Shown: positions 1-5,509, numbered from the stretch's first letter. The stretch is 8,676 bases of DNA from a bacterium (GCA_023246535.1 JAHFIF010000047.1:1-8676), one strand, 5' to 3'. Numbers and translations are program-made. The notes: a model not told the origin generated them from the sequence alone.

Positions 1-21
1 CGTTTTTTCTTTTTGCGCGCA

Positions 22-50
22 TTGCAAAATGGCTGGCAAAGTTCTACAAT
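22..50 (+). promoter_or_regulatory. sigma70-like promoter of the SIMPL-domain gene
   Basis: A TTGCAA box (22-27, 4/6 match to the -35 consensus) is followed after exactly 17 bases by TACAAT (45-50, 5/6 match to -10). This predicts transcription from about base 57, leaving an A-rich leader of about 23 nt without a Shine-Dalgarno before the ATG at 80. The promoter overlaps the more upstream in-frame ATG at 29, which argues against that start. Seen in sequence; promoter activity is inferred. Confidence 0.5.
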
Positions 51-79
51 CGAAGCGCCTATTCAATAACAAAAAAATT

Positions 80-799
80 ATGTCTGATGGAAAAATGTCG
101 TCGGCGATCGTTACCGGCGCCGCACTAATGCTAGCTGCCGCGGTTTTCGGCGGGTTTTACTATTATGCCCAATCTTCGGCCGCGAAGGACGCGCTGGCGG
201 TCACCGGTTCGGCGAAGACACACGTGACCTCCGACCGGGCGAAGATCGTCATCGCGTTGGCCAAGACCGTCCCGGCCGACAAGTTGGCCGCCGGTTATGC
301 CGGCGTGAGCCATGACCTGGCTTTGGCCGAGGGTTTGCTGAAAACGTCGGGAATTGCGTCGGCAGACATGTTGGAAAGCGTCGTTTCGATGAACCAAGTT
401 TACGACCAGAGCAACAACATCACCGGTTATCAGCTTGGGCAGACGGTGACGGTGCAGTCGGACGATGTCGCCAAGCTGACCGCCATTTCGAAAAAAGTTC
501 CGACGCTCGCCGACCAGGGCGTAGTCGTTTCCGTTCAATCGCTGGAATATTATTACTCCAAATTGCCCGACCTGCGCGATTCGCTCTTGACGCAAGCGGT
601 CGAGGACGCCAAGGCGCGCGCGGAAAAGATCGCACAAGGCTCGGGCCGCCGCGTCGGCAGCGTCCAAGCGGCCTCGAGCGGCGTGGTCCAAGTGATGGCG
701 CCCAATTCCGTTGACGTTTCCGACTACGGCAGCTATGACACCTCGAGCATTGAAAAGGACGTGATGGTCACGGTCAAGGCCTCGTTCCGGCTGCAGTAA
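80..799 (+). CDS. SIMPL (DUF541) domain protein, membrane-anchored or secreted
   Basis: The predicted protein has 239 residues. A hydrophobic segment near residues 8-28, rich in Ala/Leu/Val and ending in FGGFYYYAQSS, acts as signal anchor or signal peptide. A SIMPL domain fills the rest, from the LAVTGSA motif through VVSMNQVYDQ, ITGYQLGQTVTVQ and a late KARAEKIAQGSGRRVG stretch to a final beta strand VMVTVKASFRLQ. SIMPL/DUF541 proteins (BP26/OMP28 type) are exported and often oligomeric, but their biochemical role is poorly defined. I chose the ATG at 80 because the ATG at 29 lies inside a good -35/-10 pair; an ATG at 95 is also possible and would still keep the hydrophobic segment. No strong ribosome site precedes any of them. 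It is monocistronic, facing the redox operon on the other strand. The family call is firm; the function is unknown. Confidence 0.88.
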   Translation: MSDGKMSSAIVTGAALMLAAAVFGGFYYYAQSSAAKDALAVTGSAKTHVTSDRAKIVIALAKTVPADKLAAGYAGVSHDLALAEGLLKTSGIASADMLESVVSMNQVYDQSNNITGYQLGQTVTVQSDDVAKLTAISKKVPTLADQGVVVSVQSLEYYYSKLPDLRDSLLTQAVEDAKARAEKIAQGSGRRVGSVQAASSGVVQVMAPNSVDVSDYGSYDTSSIEKDVMVTVKASFRLQ

Positions 800-816
800 G
801 CCGCGCCATGAATTTA

Positions 817-850
817 AAAAACCGCCCCGATATTCATCGGGACGGTTTTT
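817..850. terminator. shared intrinsic terminator between convergent genes
   Basis: Arms 817-831 and 836-850 form a 15-bp stem around a 4-nt loop (ATTC), with AAAAA on the left and TTTTT on the right, so both strands give a hairpin ending in a U tract. The single non-Watson-Crick position (C825 against A842) is a mismatch in the + RNA but a G-U wobble in the - RNA. The structure is therefore slightly better for the minus-strand redox operon, whose stop codon lies 5 bases beyond it. It sits 17 bases after the SIMPL gene stop. Confidence 0.85.
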
Positions 851-854
851 AATT

Positions 855-2384
855 TTAGGCGAAGCCGGGAAAATAATCTTTTTTAATGTGCGCGGCGGGA
901 ACGCCCATGCGGCGCAAGGTCTGGTCGTAGGCCACGACCATGCCGTGCGGTCCTGACAAATAGAATTTTCGTTCCTTGTAATCGGGGATCTCCTCGCTGA
1001 TCATCTGTCCGTTGATCGCGCCCGTTCGTCCGTAGCGGCCGGGCGGCGGGGAGGCGGGATCGGTAACAACGTAGACGGTCTTGAGCTGCATCTTTTTACG
1101 CGCTTCTTCAAAGGTGTCGGCGTAAGCGATGTCATCCGTCCGCTTATTGGCGTAAAGCATGACGACCGAGCGCCGGTCGCCGGTGTCGATCAAGTATTTG
1201 ATCATGCTCCGAAACGGCGTGATGCCGATCCCGCCGGCGATAAAAGCCAGTTTTTCGCCGGGATTTTTCGGCAGCGTAAAATCGCCGGCCAGTTGTCCGG
1301 CCGCGATCGTCTCGCCGGGCGCCAAGGCGGCAAGCGTTTTTTTAAAGCTGCTGCACGGATCGTAGAATTTAACGCCCAAGTGGATCTCGTTCTCCGTCGG
1401 CGACGAGGCGATCGTAAAGTAGCGGCGATTGCCGCGCGTGTCGGTTTTTTCGTGGCCAAGCGTCCACTCTAAATATTGCCCGGGACGGAACGGCATCGGC
1501 CGGTCGGCCGTGAAAACAAAATCCGTGATGCCGCGCGCTTCCTCAACTTTCCGCTTCATGGTTAGGGTCAATTTTTCTTTCGGACTGACCGCGTATGAGA
1601 ATAAATTTCCCGCCACCAGCGCCAGTTCCGGCGTCGAATACAAATTGCCGAGGTGCAGCCAGGGGCTGTACAAGAGTCCGACGATCGCGCCATAGGCATA
1701 GCGGAGAGCGCGCGTCGGCGGCGTGGTCAGCGGTTCGGTGAGCATGACGGTGGCAAAAAAGACGAGCGGCGTTTCCGCCAGCGTTTTCAGGGCATATTGC
1801 GGCAAATTAAGACCGCGCATTATTCCATAGCCGATGATCGAAATGCCGGCAGCCAGCGCAAAGCCCCAAACCAGATCGGCGCGGCGAATTTTGCGGACGA
1901 TGAGCCAGCCGCCGACCAGCACGGCCGGAAACAGAACCGGGGTCGCCACCCACCAGCTGGCGGATTGGTTGATGGTCAGCGAAGTTAGCGCCACGGCAAA
2001 AGCCGCCGGGTTGAAAATGTGCTTGTTGCGGACGGCAAAGATGTATTTGGAAGCCATGGCCCAAATGCCGGCCCAAGTTGCCAGCGAAAAATAGGCCGCG
2101 TCAAACGGCGCGTGCGGCGGCGAAATGATGAGCGCCAGGATGAGTGCCGTGATATAGGCCGACTCAACGTTGACGGCGGATTTGAAAATGCGCGAACAGA
2201 CCACCTCGGCAATCCAGCAAACCAAGGTGATGAACAAAGCGGAAAAAATTATGGCGACCGGCTGGTAGGGGAGCAAATGGAACGTCGCGTAGCCGGCGGC
2301 CAAAACCAACAGCGCGATCTGTTCGTAAAGCACCAGTCGATACATCGTGATCCGGTTCAAGAAGTCGTCGATGAGTTTCAACAT
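855..2384 (-). CDS. NqrB/RnfD-like membrane domain fused to FNR-type NAD(P)H oxidoreductase
   Basis: This 509-residue protein has two parts. Residues about 15-265 hold many hydrophobic helices with NqrB/RnfD-like signatures: HIFNPAAF at 123-130 and TEPLTTPPTR at 216-225. Residues about 270-509 form a ferredoxin-NADP+-reductase-like module: FRPGQYLEW (299-307), the FAD-contacting RYFTIAS (321-327), the nucleotide-binding GGIGITP (384-390), SGPHGM (477-482) and a DYFPGF end. The likely role is to take electrons from NAD(P)H on the cytosolic side and pass them through the membrane domain to an outside acceptor, most plausibly the FMN-binding protein of the same operon. No SGAT flavinylation motif, by which NqrB and RnfD bind FMN covalently, can be found, so any membrane flavin or haem is unassigned. 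Its ATG lies one base after the apbE stop, without a Shine-Dalgarno, suggesting translational coupling. Architecture is confident; electron donor, acceptor and direction are inferred. Confidence 0.85.
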   Translation of the reverse strand: MLKLIDDFLNRITMYRLVLYEQIALLVLAAGYATFHLLPYQPVAIIFSALFITLVCWIAEVVCSRIFKSAVNVESAYITALILALIISPPHAPFDAAYFSLATWAGIWAMASKYIFAVRNKHIFNPAAFAVALTSLTINQSASWWVATPVLFPAVLVGGWLIVRKIRRADLVWGFALAAGISIIGYGIMRGLNLPQYALKTLAETPLVFFATVMLTEPLTTPPTRALRYAYGAIVGLLYSPWLHLGNLYSTPELALVAGNLFSYAVSPKEKLTLTMKRKVEEARGITDFVFTADRPMPFRPGQYLEWTLGHEKTDTRGNRRYFTIASSPTENEIHLGVKFYDPCSSFKKTLAALAPGETIAAGQLAGDFTLPKNPGEKLAFIAGGIGITPFRSMIKYLIDTGDRRSVVMLYANKRTDDIAYADTFEEARKKMQLKTVYVVTDPASPPPGRYGRTGAINGQMISEEIPDYKERKFYLSGPHGMVVAYDQTLRRMGVPAAHIKKDYFPGFA

Positions 2385-2385
2385 A

Positions 2386-3129
2386 TTAAGTCGCGTAGGC
2401 GCTAAAGCCGGCGGTCATGGTGGCGCGCCCGCGGCGGTCGATCATGTAGCCTTCAAAGCCGGGGAGGCTGGCGATGAAATTTATTCCCTCCGGCCCCATG
2501 GCAAAAGCGGCGGTGGCAAAGCGGTCGGCTTCGTAAACGTTCGGCCCGAGCACGGTCAGGCTGACGATTTCTTCAAGCTGCCGATCCGGCGCCAGCGGGT
2601 CATAGATGTGCGCGCCGCGAACGTACGTTCCCGACGTGGCAATGCCGCAGTCGGACAGCTTTAAGATTTTGACGACTTCGTTGTTGTTGGCCGGATTCCT
2701 AATGCCGATCTTCCACGCTTCGTCCTGGGAATTTTTTCCGCAGATTTGAATGTCGCCGGCAATTTCAACGTAAAAATTTTTTAAGCCGTGCCCCCGCAAG
2801 ATTTCCGCGCCGCGATGAATGGCCAAGCCTTTGACCAGCCCCGACGGATCGTAGCCGCCGGCCGGCCGGGCAATGTCAAAATACCCGCGCGTCAGCCGCT
2901 TGGTTTCGTCGGATAGCGCAAAGACCTCTTTCATGTCGTCGCTGGCCGCCGCTAGGTCGAGTTCGTTGTTGTTGATGCGCGAGATCTCGCTATGCGTTTT
3001 GTACGTGCTGAAGGTCTCGTCGATATAATGGAAATAGGCGAGCACTTCGTCGATGTGCGCTTCTTCTCCTTCGGGATCAATGATCTCAATGGCAATGGGC
3101 ATGCCCATCATGACGCAAGTTCTTTTCAT
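2386..3129 (-). CDS. apbE: ApbE-family FAD:protein FMN transferase, short form
   Basis: ApbE enzymes move FMN from FAD onto a Thr (or Ser) of a target flavoprotein, using Mg2+. The 247-residue product shows family landmarks in order: MGMP (8-11), FSTYKTHSEISRIN (40-53), DPSGLVKGLAI (94-104), EIAGDIQICG (122-131), ATSGTYVRG (164-172), HIYDP (174-178) and a metal-site-like AD..ATAAF (201-209). It is shorter than classical ApbE lipoproteins (about 330-350 residues) and begins almost directly with the first family motif: no signal peptide or lipobox is visible, and no upstream in-frame start is evident near the preceding gene. It lies 5 bases after the FMN-binding-domain gene and 1 base before the membrane reductase, so both its probable substrate and an electron donor are co-encoded. 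The family is sure. How a signal-less enzyme reaches an exported substrate is unresolved. Confidence 0.9.
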   Translation of the reverse strand: MKRTCVMMGMPIAIEIIDPEGEEAHIDEVLAYFHYIDETFSTYKTHSEISRINNNELDLAAASDDMKEVFALSDETKRLTRGYFDIARPAGGYDPSGLVKGLAIHRGAEILRGHGLKNFYVEIAGDIQICGKNSQDEAWKIGIRNPANNNEVVKILKLSDCGIATSGTYVRGAHIYDPLAPDRQLEEIVSLTVLGPNVYEADRFATAAFAMGPEGINFIASLPGFEGYMIDRRGRATMTAGFSAYAT

Positions 3130-3134
3130 AGCGG

Positions 3135-3731
3135 CTAGTTCTTGGCTTGCGCCAGCGCCGAGTTGAGCGAGCGCACGAACGCCGGGCTGGTTTCGGACGC
3201 GCCGGAAACGGCGTCGACATTGCCGCTTTGCGCGCTGACCGCTTCGGAAACCAAAATGGGCAAGGCCTGGCCGTTAATGTATTGCGACGTGCGGCGGTCT
3301 TGCGGGTAGTCCAGGATCTTGACGTCGGCAAGTTTTCCGTTCGCGATCACGGCGGCGACCTGGACGTTTCCGTAATACGCATCAACCGAATCGCCGGTAT
3401 ATGTTCCGTCGCGGTATTGCCCTTTGGGTTTGGCTGCGACAACCGGAGCCGGAGCGGGTTTGGGGGCGGGAGCCGGCGCGGGCGACGCTGCGGCCACCGG
3501 TTTGGCGGCGCCGCTTGTCGCGGCGGCTGCCGGCGGCTGCGCGGTCGGAGCGACGGGCGCAGTCGATGATGATGTTTTGTTGTTGAGCGCGACGTCGGCA
3601 TTGTTGTTCGCTTGGTTGGTTTTGGCGACCAGGCTGATCGGCACGGCGGCGGAAGGCTGGCTGTTCAACTGAAGAAAGACCGCATAAGCGGCAAAGGTGG
3701 CGATGAGCAAAAAAGAAAAGGTTTTTTTCAT
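3135..3731 (-). CDS. exported FMN-binding-domain protein with Pro/Ala linker
   Basis: The 198-residue protein has an N-terminal signal anchor (KK at 2-3, hydrophobic about 4-20), then a low-complexity Asn/Ser/Ala/Pro region (about 38-102, with repeated AP and KP units at 84-97). The C-terminal FMN_bind domain (about 105-198) starts at YRDGTYTGDSVDAYYGNVQV and ends with VDAVSGASETSPAFVRSLNSAL. In this family ApbE attaches FMN to the last residue of the D-x-x-S-G-A-T/S motif, here Ser179. The domain resembles the NqrC/RnfG flavin domain and should lie outside the membrane, tethered by the linker. It is the first gene of a three-gene unit with apbE and the membrane reductase. A GGGGA sequence 7 bases before the ATG may serve as a weak ribosome site. 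Role as terminal or intermediate electron carrier is inferred from family and context. Confidence 0.87.
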   Translation of the reverse strand: MKKTFSFLLIATFAAYAVFLQLNSQPSAAVPISLVAKTNQANNNADVALNNKTSSSTAPVAPTAQPPAAAATSGAAKPVAAASPAPAPAPKPAPAPVVAAKPKGQYRDGTYTGDSVDAYYGNVQVAAVIANGKLADVKILDYPQDRRTSQYINGQALPILVSEAVSAQSGNVDAVSGASETSPAFVRSLNSALAQAKN

Positions 3732-3740
3732 AATCCGGTC

Positions 3741-3752
3741 CCCGGTAACGGG
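3741..3752 (-). promoter_or_regulatory. small GC hairpin over the putative ribosome site of the redox operon
   Basis: CCCG and CGGG arms (3741-3744 and 3749-3752) enclose a 4-nt loop, 9 bases upstream of the ATG at 3731 on the minus strand. The 3' arm in the minus-strand RNA overlaps the GGGGA that could pair with 16S rRNA, so folding might limit initiation. The stem is only 4 bp, so this is a weak call. Confidence 0.2.
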
Positions 3753-3817
3753 CGTATTGTTAAAGACGGCCGATATGGCAATAAATTACATGCGCCGCGT
3801 TCGTGCTGTCGCTAATC

Positions 3818-3826
3818 TGCTATAAT
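3818..3826 (+). promoter_or_regulatory. extended -10 promoter of the TfoX-N gene
   Basis: TGC at 3818-3820 directly precedes a perfect TATAAT (3821-3826), forming an extended -10 element; no convincing -35 box is present. The predicted start is near 3833, giving a leader of about 18 nt without a Shine-Dalgarno before the ATG at 3851. Confidence 0.6.
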
Positions 3827-3830
3827 AACA
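3822..3830 (-). promoter_or_regulatory. possible extended -10 of the redox operon on the opposite strand
   Basis: Read on the minus strand, TG (3830-3829), one base, and TATTAT (3827-3822, 5/6 match) form an extended -10 that overlaps the plus-strand -10 almost completely. It would start transcription near 3815, with a leader of about 84 nt to the ATG at 3731. No -35 match is seen, and other weak AT-rich sites exist at 3755-3790, so the assignment is tentative. Confidence 0.35.
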
Positions 3831-3850
3831 TGAATTAGTCCGCCGACCTT

Positions 3851-4213
3851 ATGGCCACCAAACAATCGACGATCGATTATATTTTGGACCAATTAGCTTC
3901 ATTGGACGACATGGCCGCCCGAAAAATGTTCGGCGAGTATGCTTTGTATTGCCGCGGCAAGGTCGTCGCCTTGGTTTGCGACGACACGCTGTTTATGAAG
4001 ATCACGGCGCCGGGCAAAGCCTTTGTCGGCAGCGACTATCATGAAGGGTACGCGTATCCCGGCGCCAAGGTGTCGATGCGCATCGACGAAGAGCGGATGG
4101 ATGATCGTATTTGGCTGAGCGAACTTGTTCGCCTGACCGCTGATAATTTACCGATGCCCAAGGCAAAGAAAAAAGGCCGTCGGCAAATGCCAACGGCCCG
4201 AAGCGTTCGGTAA
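3851..4213 (+). CDS. TfoX N-terminal domain protein
   Basis: The 120-residue protein matches the stand-alone TfoX_N domain: ARKMFGEYALYCRGKVVALV (23-42) followed by CDDTLFMKI, then YAYPGAKVSMRIDEE (68-82) and a helical WLSELVRLTADN near 88-99. In gammaproteobacteria the full-length TfoX/Sxy (with an extra C-terminal domain) promotes competence gene expression; single-domain versions are widespread and mostly of unknown function, so no competence role is claimed. The basic tail after about residue 103 (KAKKKGRRQMPTARSVR) is probably not part of the fold; residues 107-116 are encoded by the opposite-strand terminator hairpin. The ATG at 3851 is the first start after the extended -10 promoter. 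The gene converges with the Cys-rich gene, stop codons 5 bases apart. Confidence 0.85.
   Translation: MATKQSTIDYILDQLASLDDMAARKMFGEYALYCRGKVVALVCDDTLFMKITAPGKAFVGSDYHEGYAYPGAKVSMRIDEERMDDRIWLSELVRLTADNLPMPKAKKKGRRQMPTARSVR
4169..4198 (-). terminator. intrinsic terminator of the Cys-rich gene, inside the TfoX-N coding end
   Basis: On the minus strand, a 10-bp stem (4198-4189 with 4184-4175) around an ATTT loop is followed by six U's (4174-4169). The pair formed by 4192 and 4181 is a G-U wobble in the minus-strand RNA but an A/C mismatch in the plus-strand RNA, and only the minus strand has the U tract. It lies 21 bases beyond the stop codon of the minus-strand gene and within the last codons of the convergent gene. 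Confidence 0.8.
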
Positions 4214-4218
4214 GCGGT

Positions 4219-4743
4219 TTATCGTTCGGTGACCAGGGCGATCCATGGGAAGGCATCGCGCAGCAAGTCGTTGGCGTGCCGCACGTCCTTGAGGCGCCGG
4301 CACTCGTCATGCCGGCAGGGTCGGTCGCAGACGTCTTGCCATTCGAGGCATTGGCCGGCGGCGGTAAAGGGCGTGGTCACGGGCCTGGTTCCCAGGGCGC
4401 CGAGGATCGGGTCAAGCGTCAGGAACGGATTGCCGATCATCGGCAGGCGGCAGCCGGGGCAGTGGCAAATCCAATGCTCGACGGCGTCGGCGAGCTGGAG
4501 CGTGGCGATCAGTTTTTCGAATTCGCGCTGCGCGACGGCGAGCTCGTTGGCGAGCGCTCCGTCCACGATCGCGCCGATTGCCACCAGTTCGTTCCAGGCG
4601 TCGATCCTGGCGACGACATTGACCGCGAGCACGGCGCGGTGGTCGATCGTTTCGGCCTCATCGCGGCAAAGGTGTAGAAGAAAGTTGGGGATGGCAATGA
4701 TCTCGGGTCCGGTTTCGCGCGGTACGGCATTGGCAATGTCCAT
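4219..4743 (-). CDS. unrecognised Cys-rich protein, possible metal binder
   Basis: I do not recognise this 174-residue protein. It is soluble-looking: a helical N-terminal half (about 20-90) is followed by WICHCPGCRLPM (91-102), which holds C93, C95 and C98, and then C132, C139, C143 and C148 in a C-x6-C-x3-C-x4-C series ending CRHDECRR. The Cys/His grouping suggests zinc or another metal, but no named finger is matched. The start at 4743 is chosen over an in-frame ATG 48 bases upstream because a GGGAGGA ribosome site lies just ahead of it, and a -35/-10 promoter covers the upstream codons. The plus-strand frame of similar length across it is Ser/Arg-rich and looks like a shadow. Promoter, ribosome site and terminator together make a complete one-gene unit, the clearest in the window. 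Confidence 0.72.
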   Translation of the reverse strand: MDIANAVPRETGPEIIAIPNFLLHLCRDEAETIDHRAVLAVNVVARIDAWNELVAIGAIVDGALANELAVAQREFEKLIATLQLADAVEHWICHCPGCRLPMIGNPFLTLDPILGALGTRPVTTPFTAAGQCLEWQDVCDRPCRHDECRRLKDVRHANDLLRDAFPWIALVTER

Positions 4744-4746
4744 GTG

Positions 4747-4753
4747 TCCTCCC
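4747..4753 (-). promoter_or_regulatory. canonical Shine-Dalgarno of the Cys-rich gene
   Basis: GGGAGGA lies 3 bases before the ATG at 4743 (4 bases counted from GGAGG). It is the only strong Shine-Dalgarno found ahead of any gene in the window and fixes the start codon. Confidence 0.75.
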
Positions 4754-4769
4754 GTTTTTAGCCGCCTCG

Positions 4770-4798
4770 AGTTTAGCGCGTTGTTTGGCAAAAGTCAA
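4770..4798 (-). promoter_or_regulatory. sigma70-like promoter of the Cys-rich gene
   Basis: On the minus strand, TTGACT (4798-4793, 5/6 match) is separated by exactly 17 bases from TAAACT (4775-4770, 4/6 match). Transcription would begin near 4763, about 20 nt before the ATG, with the Shine-Dalgarno in between. Confidence 0.6.
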
Positions 4799-4824
4799 TG
4801 ATCCGGTATCAAATTATCGGAATT

Positions 4825-4833
4825 TGATCTAAA
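4825..4833 (+). promoter_or_regulatory. extended -10-like element of the phosphatase gene, leaderless layout
   Basis: TG at 4825-4826, one base, then TCTAAA (4828-4833, 4/6 match) sits 8 bases before the ATG at 4842. This predicts initiation at or 1-2 bases before the start codon. The hexamer is weak alone, but its spacing equals that of the better element at 5493-5501. Confidence 0.4.
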
Positions 4834-4841
4834 CTGGTCGC

Positions 4842-5462
4842 ATGAATATCCGCTGCAAAATGATCGCGATCGCGTTCGCGTTTGTCGTGACGATTGCGGT
4901 CGGCTCCGCGGCGTCGGCTTCGACCGGCATCGCTAAGCCGGCTTACATTGGACCGCGCGCCGGAATCCCCGCCGGCGCGCCCAAAGCGTACGGCTTTTGG
5001 TCGTTCGCTATGCTCGACGGCGGCAAGATCTCGCGCTCCGGGCAGCCGCTCATGTCGGAATTCAAGTGGCTGAAAAAGAACGGCTGGAAGAGCGTGGTCG
5101 ATTTGCGAACCGACGGCGAATATAAAGAGGTGGGGGATGATGCCAAATTGTCGGGTTTTCAAGCGCTCGGCTTCAATTATCTGGCGCTCCCGATCCGCGA
5201 CGGCGCCGCGCCAACGATCGACCAGGCAAAGCGGTTTTTAAAATTTGCCGCCGATCCCGCCAATCAACCGGTCGAAGTGCACTGCCGCGGCGGCTACGGC
5301 CGGACCGGCACGCTGATCGCTTTATACCGTTATGCCGTCGATGGCTGGACCATGCCGCAGGCGATCGCCGAATCGCGGCTATTCCGGGGCGGCGTCGACA
5401 GTGCGCAAAAAAAGTGGCTTTTGAATTGGGCAAAAAATAATCCCAATGGAACGGCGCGCTGA
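4842..5462 (+). CDS. secreted dual-specificity / tyrosine-type phosphatase
   Basis: The 206-residue protein begins with a signal peptide: basic start, hydrophobic core about 7-22, and a likely A-S-A cleavage site near residue 26. The mature part has the Cys-phosphatase fold of the small DSP group: ISRSGQP (63-69), VVDLRTDGEY (85-94), a general-acid candidate Asp120 in LPIRDG, and the P-loop HCRGGYGRTGT (147-157) with catalytic Cys148 and Arg154 in the C-x5-R arrangement. All catalytic residues are present, so it should be active outside the cytoplasm on a phosphorylated substrate that the sequence does not reveal. Related exported enzymes act on phosphoproteins, phosphoinositides or inositol phosphates. 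It precedes an inositol-monophosphatase-family gene by 47 bases, though each seems to have its own promoter. No Shine-Dalgarno precedes the ATG. Confidence 0.87.
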   Translation: MNIRCKMIAIAFAFVVTIAVGSAASASTGIAKPAYIGPRAGIPAGAPKAYGFWSFAMLDGGKISRSGQPLMSEFKWLKKNGWKSVVDLRTDGEYKEVGDDAKLSGFQALGFNYLALPIRDGAAPTIDQAKRFLKFAADPANQPVEVHCRGGYGRTGTLIALYRYAVDGWTMPQAIAESRLFRGGVDSAQKKWLLNWAKNNPNGTAR

Positions 5463-5492
5463 GGGCGGCGGTCGCGGTTTGTTTTTTAAACA

Positions 5493-5501
5493 TGCTATAC
5501 T
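5493..5501 (+). promoter_or_regulatory. extended -10 promoter of the inositol-monophosphatase-family gene, leaderless layout
   Basis: TGC followed by TATACT (5496-5501, 5/6 match) forms an extended -10, with 8 bases between hexamer and the ATG at 5510. Initiation near 5508-5510 would give a leaderless message. The T-rich stretch at 5478-5487 is too close to be a standard -35. Confidence 0.55.
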
Positions 5502-5509
5502 TTCCCACT

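Noticed and set aside
131..691. 186-codon minus-strand frame inside the SIMPL gene
   Set aside because: It lies wholly antisense to a clear SIMPL domain, is Arg/Gln/Asp-rich with no recognisable motif, and has no own promoter or ribosome site.
3424..3580. Low-complexity GC-rich segment that could be a repeat array
   Set aside because: It is the Ala/Pro-rich linker coding region of the FMN-binding protein; the units are short and irregular, without exact DNA repeats.
3851..4213. Competence regulator assignment for the TfoX-N protein
   Set aside because: Only the N-terminal domain is present and no competence genes are nearby, so the regulatory role of full-length TfoX/Sxy cannot be transferred.
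4229..4801. 190-codon plus-strand frame opposite the Cys-rich gene
   Set aside because: Its product is Ser/Arg-rich and low in structure-forming motifs, while the minus strand has promoter, Shine-Dalgarno, terminator and a sensible protein. Its stop also lies past the minus gene's promoter.
5463..5490. Possible terminator after the phosphatase gene (GC-rich stretch then a run of six T's)
   Set aside because: No convincing inverted repeat could be paired immediately before the T run, so it was not called.
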